From Pluralibacter sp. (GTDB lineage: Bacteria; Pseudomonadota; Gammaproteobacteria; Enterobacterales; Enterobacteriaceae), in assembly GCF_019237635.1 (NCBI RefSeq), contig NZ_JAFAGS010000106.1, positions 1 to 50,742 on the forward strand: a stretch of DNA of 50,742 nt. The letters are read 5' to 3'. Positions 9,661 through 18,657 of the stretch are shown one piece after another (the first letter of the stretch is position 1; each line of letters starts with the position of its first letter). A program made the translations under genes and the position numbers. A model generated the notes under the pieces. The model was not told where the DNA came from. It was given only the letters and a program-made list of their open reading frames with translations, and made no database searches.

Positions 9661-10356
9661 TCATTCACGGCCCGGAAGTTTCTTCCACGCGACTTCATTA
9701 CGTAAATAAACCGGCTCAGCGAGCTCAACAGCGACCGTCTTACCTTCCGCCAGCAGGTGAACCGCGATAGGCAACATGTCTTCTGCCGCTGGCAACAGGA
9801 CTTCGCCGTCGATAAGCGTTACCGCTGCGCCCTGTATCATGTCAGGCCAGGCTTTCCAGCCAGTGCCCACCATCGCCCATTCGCCCGTAAGCTGTGTTAA
9901 GCGTTCGCTGACTGCTTCTGGCTTCAGTACCGCCTCGCTGGCCTCACCCTGCCAGACGCCCTGTTCATCACGCACGTACTCCGCCCAATAGACTTCGCCC
10001 ATACGGGCATCAATCGCCGCCAGTACGCGGGTTGCGCCCGTTTTACGCCAGGCGCCCTGCGCCATGGTCATCAGCGTCGATACGCCGATCATTGGCAGGC
10101 TGGCGCCCAGCGCCAACCCCTGGGCAATACCGATACCAATACGCACGCCGGTAAAACTGCCGGGGCCGCGGCCAAAGGCCAGCGCGTTAAGTTCCGTCAG
10201 CATCACGCCGCTCTCGCTCAGGATGTCCTGAACCAGGGGCAGAATGCGCTGGGTGTGTTCACGGGGGCAAAGCTCAAAATGAGCAGAAGTGTTACCGTCG
10301 TTCCACAGAGCCGCAGAGCAGGCCTCGGTCGCGGTATCAATAGCCAGGATTCGCAT
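9661..10356 (-). CDS. tsaB: tRNA threonylcarbamoyladenosine biosynthesis protein TsaB
   Basis: Partner of TsaD and TsaE in making the t6A37 modification of ANN-decoding tRNAs. 231 residues, E. coli length. It is an ASKHA-fold protein with the N-terminal [17 protein letters not shown] and the conserved [19 protein letters not shown] stretch; it lacks the catalytic metal-binding histidines of TsaD, as expected for the scaffold subunit. Between yoaA and yeaY, all on the minus strand. Confidence 0.97.
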   Translation of the reverse strand: MRILAIDTATEACSAALWNDGNTSAHFELCPREHTQRILPLVQDILSESGVMLTELNALAFGRGPGSFTGVRIGIGIAQGLALGASLPMIGVSTLMTMAQGAWRKTGATRVLAAIDARMGEVYWAEYVRDEQGVWQGEASEAVLKPEAVSERLTQLTGEWAMVGTGWKAWPDMIQGAAVTLIDGEVLLPAAEDMLPIAVHLLAEGKTVAVELAEPVYLRNEVAWKKLPGRE

Positions 10357-10423
10357 AGGATGTTGCGCTCTCGCAATAGCTTATCAACAAAATGGCGCGC
10401 ATCTTACCACAGTTCATCACAGA

Positions 10424-12334
10424 TTACCGCGCCAATGGCACCGCCAGGAAGCGCACCGCCCGGCTGATGTCGCGCGTGCGCGGCGTCGGCGGCAGGCTGG
10501 CGAGGAACACCGCGCCGTAAGGACGCATCACCAGTCGGTTGTCGCATATCACCAGCACGCCGCGATCGTCGACGTCGCGGATTAGCCGCCCGACGCCCTG
10601 CTTAAGGGTGATCACCGCATCCGGCAGTTGGACCTCGTCAAAGGGATCGCCGCCGCGCAAACGGCAGTCCTCCATGCGCGCTTTAAGCAGCGGATCGTCC
10701 GGCGAAGTAAACGGCAGTTTGTCGATAATCACCAGCGACAGCGCGTCGCCGCGTACGTCCACCCCTTCCCAGAAACTGCTGGTCGCCACCAGCAGCGCAT
10801 TGCCCGCGCTGACGAACTGCCGCAGCAGTTGCCCTTTGCTGGTTTCTCCTTGCATCAGTACCGGCAGCGTCAGCGTTGCGCGAAACTGTTCGGCGAGATC
10901 GCGCATCATGGCGTGCGAGGTACACAGCATAAAGCAACGGCCGTTATTGGCCTCAATCATCGGGCGCAGCATCGCCGCCAGTTGACGCGCCGCCCCCGGC
11001 TGGTTCGGCGAAGGAAGATTGCGCGGTACGCACAACAGCGCCTGCCGGGCATAGTCAAACGGGCTTGGCAGCAGCAGGGATTGCGCTTCGTCGATACCGA
11101 GACGCGCCGTAAAGTGGTGGAGATCGTCATTTACCGAGAGCGTTGCGGAGGTAAAAATCCAGCTACCGGGCTTTTGCGCCATCACCTCTTTGAACTTGTC
11201 GGCGACCGTCAGAGGCGTCAGCGCCAACGTGAAGTGACGCGAGGTGCATTCATACCAGTAGCTGTAACCCGGCTGGTTAATCTCCTTCAGACGCTTCAGA
11301 CGGCTGCGGTACAGCGTGGCGCGTTCAAAGGCGGCGTCCAGCAGCGCGGAACGGCCCAGCGAAAGTTTGGCGACGTCATAGCACAGCTCAAGCGCATCAT
11401 CGAGCAGCACCAGCGCCCGGCTGATGCCGCTGTCGGCCAGCAGCTCGCGCAGGTTGCCGCGATACCCCGGCTCGCCAAGCTGCAGGCGAAAATCCTGGGT
11501 GGCCTGCGCCAGACGGTCGGCGCATTTTTGCAACTGCTGGGTATCTTTTAATTCGGTGCGGTAGGAAATGGTGATGTCTTTGGCCAGATCGAGCAACTGC
11601 CGGCTCGAGAGCGACTGGCCGAAATACTGGCTGGCGATATCCGGAAGCTGGTGCGCTTCATCGAATATCATCACTTCCGCTTCGGGGATAAGCTCAGCAA
11701 AACCGCTCTCTTTGACCACCATGTCGGCCAGAAACAGGTGATGGTTGACCACCACCACATCGGCATCCATCGCTTTTTTACGCGCTTTCACGACAAAGCA
11801 GTCTTTATAAAGCGGGCAGTCGCTGCCAAGGCAGTTATCGTTGGTACTGGTCACCAGCGGCCAGGCCTGAGAGTCTTCCGCCACGCTTGCGCAGGTGCTG
11901 ATATCGCCGTCGAGCGTTTGCGTCGCCCAACTGCGCAGCAAAATGACATCGCTCAGGGTTTGCACCGGCAGGTCGCCGCCCGCCAGCGCCTGTTGCTCAA
12001 GACGCTCAAGGCACAAGTAATTGGAGCGCCCTTTCAGCAGCGCCGTTTTGCCGCGAAAATCCAGCGCCCGGGCGACAGTTGGCAGGTCACGGCTATAAAG
12101 CTGGTCCTGCAGCGCCTTTGACCCGGTCGAGATAATCACTTTCTTTCCGGCGCGCAGCGCAGGCGCCAGGTAGGCGTAGGTTTTACCGGTACCGGTCCCA
12201 GCTTCAACCACCAGCGGTCGGGTTTCGTCGATGGCCTCCGTCACCGCTCGCGCCATCTGACGCTGCGGCTCGCGCGGCTTGAATCCCGGTATCGCTTTCG
12301 CCAGCTGGCCGTCTGTTGCAAAATCGTCTGTCAC
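10424..12334 (-). CDS. yoaA: XPD/DinG-like helicase YoaA
   Basis: ATP-dependent DNA helicase related to DinG and eukaryotic XPD; in E. coli it binds the polymerase chi subunit (HolC) and aids repair at damaged forks. 636 residues, same as E. coli. Walker A EAGTGTGKT lies near residue 45; four Fe-S ligand cysteines follow (STCASVAEDS ... DNCLGSDCPLYKDC); DEAH box in IFDEAHQLPD; motif VI QGVGRLIRD. The start is GTG 12334 (MTDDFATDGQLAKAIPGF as in E. coli), with an AGGGGG upstream that overlaps a LexA box. Confidence 0.96.
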   Translation of the reverse strand: MTDDFATDGQLAKAIPGFKPREPQRQMARAVTEAIDETRPLVVEAGTGTGKTYAYLAPALRAGKKVIISTGSKALQDQLYSRDLPTVARALDFRGKTALLKGRSNYLCLERLEQQALAGGDLPVQTLSDVILLRSWATQTLDGDISTCASVAEDSQAWPLVTSTNDNCLGSDCPLYKDCFVVKARKKAMDADVVVVNHHLFLADMVVKESGFAELIPEAEVMIFDEAHQLPDIASQYFGQSLSSRQLLDLAKDITISYRTELKDTQQLQKCADRLAQATQDFRLQLGEPGYRGNLRELLADSGISRALVLLDDALELCYDVAKLSLGRSALLDAAFERATLYRSRLKRLKEINQPGYSYWYECTSRHFTLALTPLTVADKFKEVMAQKPGSWIFTSATLSVNDDLHHFTARLGIDEAQSLLLPSPFDYARQALLCVPRNLPSPNQPGAARQLAAMLRPMIEANNGRCFMLCTSHAMMRDLAEQFRATLTLPVLMQGETSKGQLLRQFVSAGNALLVATSSFWEGVDVRGDALSLVIIDKLPFTSPDDPLLKARMEDCRLRGGDPFDEVQLPDAVITLKQGVGRLIRDVDDRGVLVICDNRLVMRPYGAVFLASLPPTPRTRDISRAVRFLAVPLAR

Positions 12335-12342
12335 GCTGCCCC

Positions 12343-12358
12343 CTGTGTTTTTACACAG
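12343..12358. promoter_or_regulatory. LexA (SOS) box at yoaA
   Basis: Near-palindrome CTGTGTTTTTACACAG fits CTGT-N8-ACAG. It begins 8 bases upstream of the yoaA GTG, with a CATAAT -10-like element just upstream on the minus strand, so LexA would sit on the transcription start. An SOS box in the yoaA-yoaB intergenic region has been predicted in E. coli. The extended CCCCTGTGT/ACACAGGGG repeat could also fold as a hairpin. Confidence 0.75.
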
Positions 12359-12465
12359 GGGATTATGTCAGGGAGCCCAGGCAAACGCCAGCCAAACGGA
12401 TGACAGCGCCCGGACAATATGGCAGTCTTGCGACGAAATGATGGAATAACACAAAGGAAACTGAA

Positions 12466-12810
12466 ATGACGATTACGCGTATTGATGCTGAAGCCCGCTG
12501 GTCTGATGTAGTCATCCACAACCAGACACTCTATTACACTGGCGTGCCGGAAAACCTGGAGGCGGATGCGTTTGAACAGACGGCGAATACGCTGGCGCAG
12601 ATCGATGCGGTGTTGCAAAAACAGGGCAGCGACAAGACCCGAATTCTCGATGCGACCATTTTCCTCGCCGATAAAAGCGATTTCGCCGCCATGAACAACG
12701 CCTGGGATGCGTGGGTGGTGGCCGGTCATGCGCCGGTGCGCTGCACCGTGCAGGCAGGCCTGATGAAGCCGCAATACAAAGTCGAGATCAAAATCATCGC
12801 TGCCGTCTAA
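12466..12810 (+). CDS. yoaB: RidA-family protein YoaB
   Basis: 114-residue member of the RidA/YER057c family, which hydrolyses reactive enamine/imine intermediates; exact substrate unknown. Near-identical in length and sequence to E. coli YoaB (WSDVVIHNQTLYYTGVPEN; VRCTVQAGLMKP). The family arginine sits in APVRCTVQAGL. It starts at ATG 12466 with AAAGGAAA upstream. Divergent from yoaA, so it may share the SOS-controlled region. Confidence 0.95.
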   Translation: MTITRIDAEARWSDVVIHNQTLYYTGVPENLEADAFEQTANTLAQIDAVLQKQGSDKTRILDATIFLADKSDFAAMNNAWDAWVVAGHAPVRCTVQAGLMKPQYKVEIKIIAAV

Positions 12811-12816
12811 GGCAGA

Positions 12817-12996
12817 CTACTCGTCTTCGTCCTCAAAGCGCGCCACGATCCGCTCACCGGTATGGCTGGCGCGCAACTCTTCTGCGACAAGGGCGATCGC
12901 CTGGCCGCTGCTCATTCCCTGGGTCATTAACGTCTGAATACGCTCGACCGCTTTTTGCTGCTGATCGTGGCTCAGTGAAGGTAAACCTGCAAACAT
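12817..12996 (-). CDS. yoaH: UPF0181 small protein YoaH
   Basis: 59-residue protein translated directly from the minus strand: [20 protein letters not shown] at the start and [11 protein letters not shown] at the end, collinear with E. coli YoaH (59 residues). Acidic C-terminus; no known function. A good ribosome site (AGGAG in GCAGGAGTTCACC) precedes ATG. It ends six bases from the convergent yoaB stop and is divergent from pabB. Confidence 0.94.
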   Translation of the reverse strand: MFAGLPSLSHDQQQKAVERIQTLMTQGMSSGQAIALVAEELRASHTGERIVARFEDEDE

Positions 12997-13082
12997 GGTG
13001 AACTCCTGCTACATTGTGGGCGCTTATTATTTCATGCCGTCCCGGGGTTCGCCAGAGGATGGTACTATCTAAATTGAGGTCG

Positions 13083-14438
13083 ATGTTGTCCCCTTCTGTC
13101 ATTACACTGCCCTGGCGCGCTGATGCCGCTGAACACTATTTTACCCCGCTGCACGCCACACCGTGGGCGATGCTGCTGCACTCCGGCAACGCCCGGCATC
13201 CGCACAACCGTTTCGATATTCTGGTCGCCGACCCGGCAATAACGCTCACCACCTGCGGCGAGGTCACCACGATAGACGACGCAGGCTCAAGCCGCGCCTC
13301 GACGGACGACCCGCTGCAGCTGTTACAGCAGGCGCTGGACGCCTGCGGCATTCAGCCGTTCCCCCATGACAGTCTGCCGTTTCAGGGCGGCGCGCTGGGG
13401 CTGTTCGGCTATGATTTAGGTCGCCGCTTTGAAACGCTACCTGCTCTCGCGCACGCCGACATCGCCGCACCCGATATGGCTATCGGCATCTATCGCTGGG
13501 CGTTGATTGTCGACAACGCGCGCCAGACGGTCTCGTTGCTAAGTTACGATGACCCGCAACAACGCCTGACATGGCTGGAAAACCTGAACACCTCCACCGG
13601 TGATGACTTTGCCCTGACCTCACCCTGGCGTTCAAACATGTCGCGGGCGGTATACGGCGAGAAGTTTCGCCAGGTGCAGGCGTACCTGCAAAGCGGGGAC
13701 TGCTATCAGGTCAACCTTGCTCAGCGTTTCCAGGCAAGCTACTGCGGCGATGAGTGGCAGGCGTTTTGCCAGCTAAACCGTGTTAACCGCGCCCCATTCA
13801 GCGCCTTTCTTCGCCTGCCCGACAGCGCGATCCTGAGCCTGTCGCCGGAGCGGTTTATCCACCTTGCGCAAGGGCATATCCAGACCCGGCCTATCAAGGG
13901 CACCCTGCCCCGGCTCGCCGACCCGCAGCGCGATGCAGAGCAGGCGGAGAAGCTGCGCACCTCGGCCAAAGACCGGGCAGAGAACCTGATGATCGTCGAT
14001 TTAATGCGTAACGATATTGGCCGTGTGGCCGTCCCTGGCAGCGTCAGGGTGCCGGAATTGTTCGTTGTTGAACCCTTTCCGGCCGTGCATCATCTGGTCA
14101 GCACCATCAGCGCGCAGTTGCCTGCGTCGTTGCGTGCCACCGACCTGCTGCGTGCTGCGTTCCCCGGCGGCTCTATCACTGGCGCGCCGAAGATCCGCGC
14201 CATGGAGATAATCGATGAGCTGGAACCGCAGCGGCGTAACGCCTGGTGCGGCAGTATCGGCTATGTAAGCTTCTGCGGGACGATGGACACCAGTATCACT
14301 ATCCGTACTCTGACGGCGACCGACGGACAGATTTACTGCTCGGCGGGCGGCGGCATTGTGGCCGACAGCGAGGAAGAGGCGGAATATCAGGAAACTTTTG
14401 ATAAAGTTAATCGTATTCTGCAACAACTGGAGCGTTAA
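13083..14438 (+). CDS. pabB: Aminodeoxychorismate synthase component I PabB
   Basis: Converts chorismate plus ammonia (from PabA) to 4-amino-4-deoxychorismate for folate synthesis. 451 residues (E. coli 453). Chorismate-binding fold with PIKGTLPR (family Lys), HHLVSTISAQL, FPGGSITGAPK and GGGIVADSEEEAEYQET. I place the start at ATG 13083 (MLSPSVITLPW, aligned with E. coli MKTLSPAVITLLW); the GAGG is only three bases upstream, and an ATG at 13059 is possible. nudL follows after three bases. Confidence 0.95.
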   Translation: MLSPSVITLPWRADAAEHYFTPLHATPWAMLLHSGNARHPHNRFDILVADPAITLTTCGEVTTIDDAGSSRASTDDPLQLLQQALDACGIQPFPHDSLPFQGGALGLFGYDLGRRFETLPALAHADIAAPDMAIGIYRWALIVDNARQTVSLLSYDDPQQRLTWLENLNTSTGDDFALTSPWRSNMSRAVYGEKFRQVQAYLQSGDCYQVNLAQRFQASYCGDEWQAFCQLNRVNRAPFSAFLRLPDSAILSLSPERFIHLAQGHIQTRPIKGTLPRLADPQRDAEQAEKLRTSAKDRAENLMIVDLMRNDIGRVAVPGSVRVPELFVVEPFPAVHHLVSTISAQLPASLRATDLLRAAFPGGSITGAPKIRAMEIIDELEPQRRNAWCGSIGYVSFCGTMDTSITIRTLTATDGQIYCSAGGGIVADSEEEAEYQETFDKVNRILQQLER

Positions 14439-14441
14439 CCG

Positions 14442-15020
14442 ATGGACAGCCTGGCCCTGAGTTTTGATGATTTTATCTCCCGTTTTCAGCTGTTACGCCC
14501 GCAACCCGCGCGCGCCACGCTGAATCAACGCAAGGCGGCAGTGCTGATCCCCATCGTGCGGCGCGAGCAGCCGGGACTGTTGCTGACCCAGCGTTCGCCG
14601 CTGCTGCGCAAGCACGCGGGCCAGGTGGCGTTTCCGGGAGGGGCTGTCGACAGTAGCGACGCGTCGCTGATTGCCGCTGCGCTGCGCGAAGCGCAGGAAG
14701 AAGTGGCTATTCCGCCCTCGGTGGTCGAGGTGATAGGTGTATTACCGCCCATCGACAGCGTTACCGGTTTCCAGGTAACGCCGGTCGTCGGCATTATCCC
14801 GCCCAATCTGCACTACCACGCCAGCGTTGACGAAGTCTCCGCCGTCTTTGAAATGCCGCTTGCCGAAGCATTAAGACTGGGGCGTTACCACCCGCTGGAT
14901 ATTCACCGACGCGGCAACGCGCACCGGGTCTGGCTCTCCTGGTATCAGCACTATTTTGTCTGGGGAATGACCGCAGGCATTATTCGTGAACTGGCGTTAC
15001 AAATCGGCGTGAAGCCTTAA
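14442..15020 (+). CDS. nudL: Nudix hydrolase NudL, putative CoA pyrophosphatase
   Basis: 192 residues as in E. coli NudL/YeaB. It carries the UPF0035 CoA-pyrophosphatase signature [20 protein letters not shown] (near residue 45), running into the Nudix helix ([12 protein letters not shown]). The Nudix glycine after EE is Ala here, as in E. coli NudL. Predicted to hydrolyse CoA to 3',5'-ADP and phosphopantetheine. The start is three bases after pabB, so the two are co-translated. No terminator is obvious before sdaA. Confidence 0.93.
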   Translation: MDSLALSFDDFISRFQLLRPQPARATLNQRKAAVLIPIVRREQPGLLLTQRSPLLRKHAGQVAFPGGAVDSSDASLIAAALREAQEEVAIPPSVVEVIGVLPPIDSVTGFQVTPVVGIIPPNLHYHASVDEVSAVFEMPLAEALRLGRYHPLDIHRRGNAHRVWLSWYQHYFVWGMTAGIIRELALQIGVKP

Positions 15021-15154
15021 CTATACTGTGGGCACAGACGAAGCCTGTGTATGCTCCGACATTAGTAAAATCGGGGTAAGGCATTAGTTTAATTCATGTG
15101 AATAGTTAAGCTGCCCGCAGTGTTCCCTCTTACACTATGCGCAGTTATTACATC

Positions 15155-15176
15155 GTTACCGGAACCTTTCGGTAAC
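15155..15176 (+). promoter_or_regulatory. Stem-loop in the sdaA leader
   Basis: 7-bp perfect stem GTTACCG/CGGTAAC with an eight-base loop, ending six bases before the AGGAG ribosome site of sdaA. It could modulate ribosome access; no known regulator is assigned. The 15021-15154 stretch upstream is the presumed promoter, which in E. coli answers to Lrp; no clear site was identified. Confidence 0.4.
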
Positions 15177-15196
15177 CCTGCAGGAGTGTTGCCAGC

Positions 15197-16561
15197 GTGA
15201 TAAGTATATTCGACATGTTTAAGGTGGGGATTGGTCCCTCATCTTCCCATACTGTAGGCCCGATGAAGGCCGGGAAGCAATTCGTCGATGACCTGGTCGA
15301 AAAGGGACTGATTGATGACGTCACCCGAGTGATCGTTGACGTCTACGGTTCGTTGTCTTTAACCGGTAAAGGCCACCATACCGATATCGCGATTATCATG
15401 GGTCTGGCGGGCAACATGCCGGATACCGTTGATATCGACGCTATCCCGGCGTTTATTCGCGATGTTGAAACCCGCGGCAAACTGTTGCTGGCGCACGGTC
15501 GTCGGGAAGTCGATTTCCCGCTGAACGACGGTATGCGTTTTCACAACGACAACCTGTCCCTGCACGAGAACGGCATGCAGATCCATGCCCTCGTCGGCGA
15601 TAAAGTGGTCTACAGCAAAACCTACTACTCAATCGGCGGCGGGTTTATCGTCGACGAAGAGCATTTCGGCAAGGACAGCAGCAGCGAGCAGCGCGTTCCA
15701 TATCCGTTCAAATCGGCCACGGAGATGCTGGGCTACTGCAAAGAAACCGGCCTGTCGCTGTCCGGCATGGTGATGCAAAACGAGCTGGCGCTGCACAGCA
15801 AAGAAGATATTGAAGCGTATTTCGCCAACGTCTGGCAGACCATGCAGGCCTGCATCGACCGTGGAATGAATACCGAAGGCGTCCTGCCGGGTCCGCTGCG
15901 CGTACCGCGTCGCGCCTCAGCTCTGCGCCGTATGCTGGTCGCCAGCGACAAGCTCTCTACCGATCCGATGAATGTCATCGACTGGGTGAACATGTTCGCC
16001 CTGGCGGTTAACGAAGAAAACGCCGCTGGCGGCCGCGTCGTCACGGCGCCAACCAACGGCGCGTGCGGCATCGTCCCTGCGGTGCTGGCCTATTACGATC
16101 ACTTTATCGAACCTGCCAGCCCGGATATCTACATCCGCTACTTTATGGCGGCGGGCGCTATCGGCGCGCTGTACAAGATGAACGCCTCGATTTCTGGTGC
16201 CGAAGTCGGCTGCCAGGGCGAAGTCGGCGTGGCCTGCTCGATGGCGGCGGCGGGACTGGCTGAACTGCTTGGCGCCAGCCCGGAGCAGGTTTGCGTGGCG
16301 GCGGAAATCGGCATGGAGCACAACCTGGGGCTGACCTGCGACCCGGTCGCCGGACAGGTTCAGGTTCCCTGTATCGAGCGTAACGCTATCGCCTCGGTGA
16401 AAGCGATCAACGCCGCCCGTATGGCGATGCGTCGCACCAGCGAACCGCGTGTTTCGCTGGATAAGGTGATTGAGACCATGTACGAGACGGGGAAAGACAT
16501 GAACGCCAAATACCGTGAGACCTCTCGCGGCGGTCTGGCGATCAAAGTTCAGTGTGACTAA
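15197..16561 (+). CDS. sdaA: L-serine deaminase I SdaA
   Basis: Oxygen-sensitive Fe-S enzyme that deaminates L-serine to pyruvate and ammonia. 454 residues, E. coli length. N-terminal regulatory domain begins SIFDMFKVGIGPSSSHTVGP; catalytic domain holds the cluster cysteines in EVGCQGEVGVACSMAAAG and LTCDPVAGQVQVPC. The start is GTG 15197, ten bases after AGGAG, giving (M)ISIFDMFKVG. It ends in a clear terminator. In K-12 the next gene is pdeD (yoaD); here that gene is absent and yoaE follows convergently. Confidence 0.97.
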   Translation: MISIFDMFKVGIGPSSSHTVGPMKAGKQFVDDLVEKGLIDDVTRVIVDVYGSLSLTGKGHHTDIAIIMGLAGNMPDTVDIDAIPAFIRDVETRGKLLLAHGRREVDFPLNDGMRFHNDNLSLHENGMQIHALVGDKVVYSKTYYSIGGGFIVDEEHFGKDSSSEQRVPYPFKSATEMLGYCKETGLSLSGMVMQNELALHSKEDIEAYFANVWQTMQACIDRGMNTEGVLPGPLRVPRRASALRRMLVASDKLSTDPMNVIDWVNMFALAVNEENAAGGRVVTAPTNGACGIVPAVLAYYDHFIEPASPDIYIRYFMAAGAIGALYKMNASISGAEVGCQGEVGVACSMAAAGLAELLGASPEQVCVAAEIGMEHNLGLTCDPVAGQVQVPCIERNAIASVKAINAARMAMRRTSEPRVSLDKVIETMYETGKDMNAKYRETSRGGLAIKVQCD

Positions 16562-16568
16562 AATCTTA

Positions 16569-16599
16569 TCGCCCATCCTTCCCGGATGGGCGATTTATT
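16569..16599. terminator. sdaA terminator
   Basis: 10-bp stem TCGCCCATCC/GGATGGGCGA with a five-base loop followed by TTTATTT on the plus strand. It lies between convergent sdaA and yoaE. Confidence 0.9.
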
Positions 16600-16646
16600 T
16601 CATAGCGTAGCTTAAATGCGCCACGCGATGTTCCATACCAGAAACG

Positions 16647-18206
16647 TTATTCCTCTTCCTCGTCTTTTGGCCGTTCTTTCACGATACGCACCATATCGAC
16701 GCGATAGTTATTCGCTTCCACCACGGTTATCTGCAGCGTTCCGACGGTAAAGATATCGCCCGCACGCGGGATCTGCCCGTTAACGGCAATCACAAGCCCT
16801 GCGACGGTGGCAATATCTTCATCATCGTTCACCAGGTCATCAATGCCCAGCGCCTGCTGCAGGGCGTGCAGGTCGGTCGTCCCCTTCACTAACCAGCCTT
16901 CGCCATCCATCACGATTTCCGGCGTTTCATCAGCATCCGGGAACTCGCCAGCAATCGCTTCAAGCACGTCCAGCGGCGTTACCAGCCCCTGCACTACGCC
17001 AAATTCGTTGGTGACAATGACGAAGCTGCCGCGAGCGCGGCGCAGCACGCCCAGCAGGTTAATCGGATCCAGGGTTTCTGGGACGATGATTGCCGGGGAG
17101 CCCGCCGCAATAGCCGCAACATCTTCTCCCGCCTCAAGCGCCACCAGCATCTCTTTCGCCCGTACGATACCGATAATTTCGTCCAGTTCCCCACGGCACA
17201 CCGGGAACAGGCTGTGCGGTGAAGAAAGCAACTGCTCGCGGATTTCATCCACGTTCAGGGAGGCGTCAACCCAGCTAATTTCGCCGCGCGGCGTCATGAT
17301 GGTGCGCAGCGAACGGGATGCCAGGGTCAATACGCCGTTGATCATATAGCGCTCCTCGTCAGCAAACGCGCCTTCCGGGACCGGTATCGCCTTGACGTTT
17401 CCGCCATCGTGCTGAACCGTGACCTGGTTACGTCCGCCCATCAGGCGCAGAATTGCGTCAGCGGTACGCGCGCGCAGCGGCTGCGCGGACTGGTGACGAA
17501 TAAAGTTACGCCGTGCAATCTGGTTAAACAGCTCAATGATGATGGAGAAACCAATCGCCGCGTACAGGTAACCTTTCGGAATATGGAAACCGAAACCTTC
17601 TGCGATGAGGCTCAGGCCAATCATCAGCAGGAAGCTCAGACAGAGCACCACCACCGTCGGATGCTGGTTGACGAATCGCGTCAACGGCTTAGACGCCAGC
17701 AGCATGACCGCCATGGCGATCACCACCGCCGTCATCATCACCGGAAGATGGTTCACCATCCCCACCGCCGTGATGACCGCATCCAGGGAGAACACCGCAT
17801 CCAGCACCACTATCTGCAGTACCACGACCCAGAAGCTTGCGTAGCCTTTGCCGTGCCCGGAATCATGCTGGCGGTTTTCGAGCCGCTCGTGCAGTTCCGT
17901 CGTTGCCTTAAACAGCAGAAACAAGCCGCCCAGCAGCATGATCAAATCACGCCCGGAGAAGGCGTAATCCCACAAGGTGAACAGCGGACTGGTCAGCGTA
18001 ACCAACCACGAGATAACCGACAGCAGGCCAAGACGCATGACAAGCGCCAGTGACAACCCCAGCAGACGTGCTTTATCACGCTGTTTTGGCGGAAGTTTAT
18101 CCGCAAGAATAGCGATAAACACCAGGTTATCGATACCCAATACGATCTCAAGGACAACCAGCGTCAGCAGGCCAGCCCAGACTGACGGATCCATTAAGAA
18201 TTCCAT
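16647..18206 (-). CDS. yoaE: YoaE, TerC-type membrane protein with CBS and CorC domains
   Basis: 519 residues (E. coli 518). The N-terminal TerC-like domain (about 1-220) has seven or so membrane segments and the acidic motif [13 protein letters not shown]; a CBS pair (about 300-425) and a C-terminal CorC/HlyC domain follow, ending in an acidic tail. TerC relatives have been linked to metal (Mn) export or to metallating exported proteins; the role of YoaE itself is not settled. Divergent from manX, with a 451-base gap. Confidence 0.93.
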   Translation of the reverse strand: MEFLMDPSVWAGLLTLVVLEIVLGIDNLVFIAILADKLPPKQRDKARLLGLSLALVMRLGLLSVISWLVTLTSPLFTLWDYAFSGRDLIMLLGGLFLLFKATTELHERLENRQHDSGHGKGYASFWVVVLQIVVLDAVFSLDAVITAVGMVNHLPVMMTAVVIAMAVMLLASKPLTRFVNQHPTVVVLCLSFLLMIGLSLIAEGFGFHIPKGYLYAAIGFSIIIELFNQIARRNFIRHQSAQPLRARTADAILRLMGGRNQVTVQHDGGNVKAIPVPEGAFADEERYMINGVLTLASRSLRTIMTPRGEISWVDASLNVDEIREQLLSSPHSLFPVCRGELDEIIGIVRAKEMLVALEAGEDVAAIAAGSPAIIVPETLDPINLLGVLRRARGSFVIVTNEFGVVQGLVTPLDVLEAIAGEFPDADETPEIVMDGEGWLVKGTTDLHALQQALGIDDLVNDDEDIATVAGLVIAVNGQIPRAGDIFTVGTLQITVVEANNYRVDMVRIVKERPKDEEEE

Positions 18207-18657
18207 GTCTGGCTCCTGAGATAAGCATGGGTTGTCATCCTGGTGACATTCTCAGGCATAACAATCATGTAAGAAAAATCAGCGTGGCGCGGCGAGCCGG
18301 TATGACAGGCACTATACTGCCTGTGGGTGAATTGACGTCGGTGACGGTCCATATGGTGGGTTAAACCCTGTACTCCTGTGTTATTAAACAGGCGCTCAAC
18401 ATAACAAATAATGGTGGTTGAGCGCAAAAATTTACCTGCATTTGCAAAAAGAGCGTTTTTTCGCGCTTCAAAATAGTTGTTCGTCTATAACTAAATTACG
18501 GATCTTCATCACATTAAATATTTTTTCACTATCTAAAATAATTCGCGGAAGTCATTAGTTTTCATTCTCTAACCCTTATCTGAATCGATTCGGTTACAGC
18601 CAACGGTTCATATGCATCAGTGATAATGATGCATCTCGATAATAAAGGAGGTAGCAA
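18207..18657. promoter_or_regulatory. yoaE-manX divergent intergenic region
   Basis: 451 bases without a gene. Near the yoaE side, ACAGGCA ... TGCCTGT (around 18306-18323) forms a small hairpin in the yoaE leader. Toward manX, ATCACAT near 18508-18514 is a possible CRP half-site, and TCTAAAATAATTCGCGGAAG near 18532-18551 resembles Mlc/NagC-type operators described for manX in E. coli. An 8-bp inverted repeat ATGCATCA/TGATGCAT (18612-18634) lies in the manX leader just before the AAGGAGG ribosome site. All regulator assignments are inferences. Confidence 0.5.

Noticed and set aside
10628-11551. Plus-strand open frame of 307 codons
   Set aside because: Antisense to yoaA; composition (His, Arg, Gln rich) is typical of a shadow frame.
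18306-18325. Possible LexA box in the yoaE leader (ACAGGCA ... TGCCTGT)
   Set aside because: The repeat is CAG ... CTG, the reverse arrangement of a LexA site; it is a simple hairpin.
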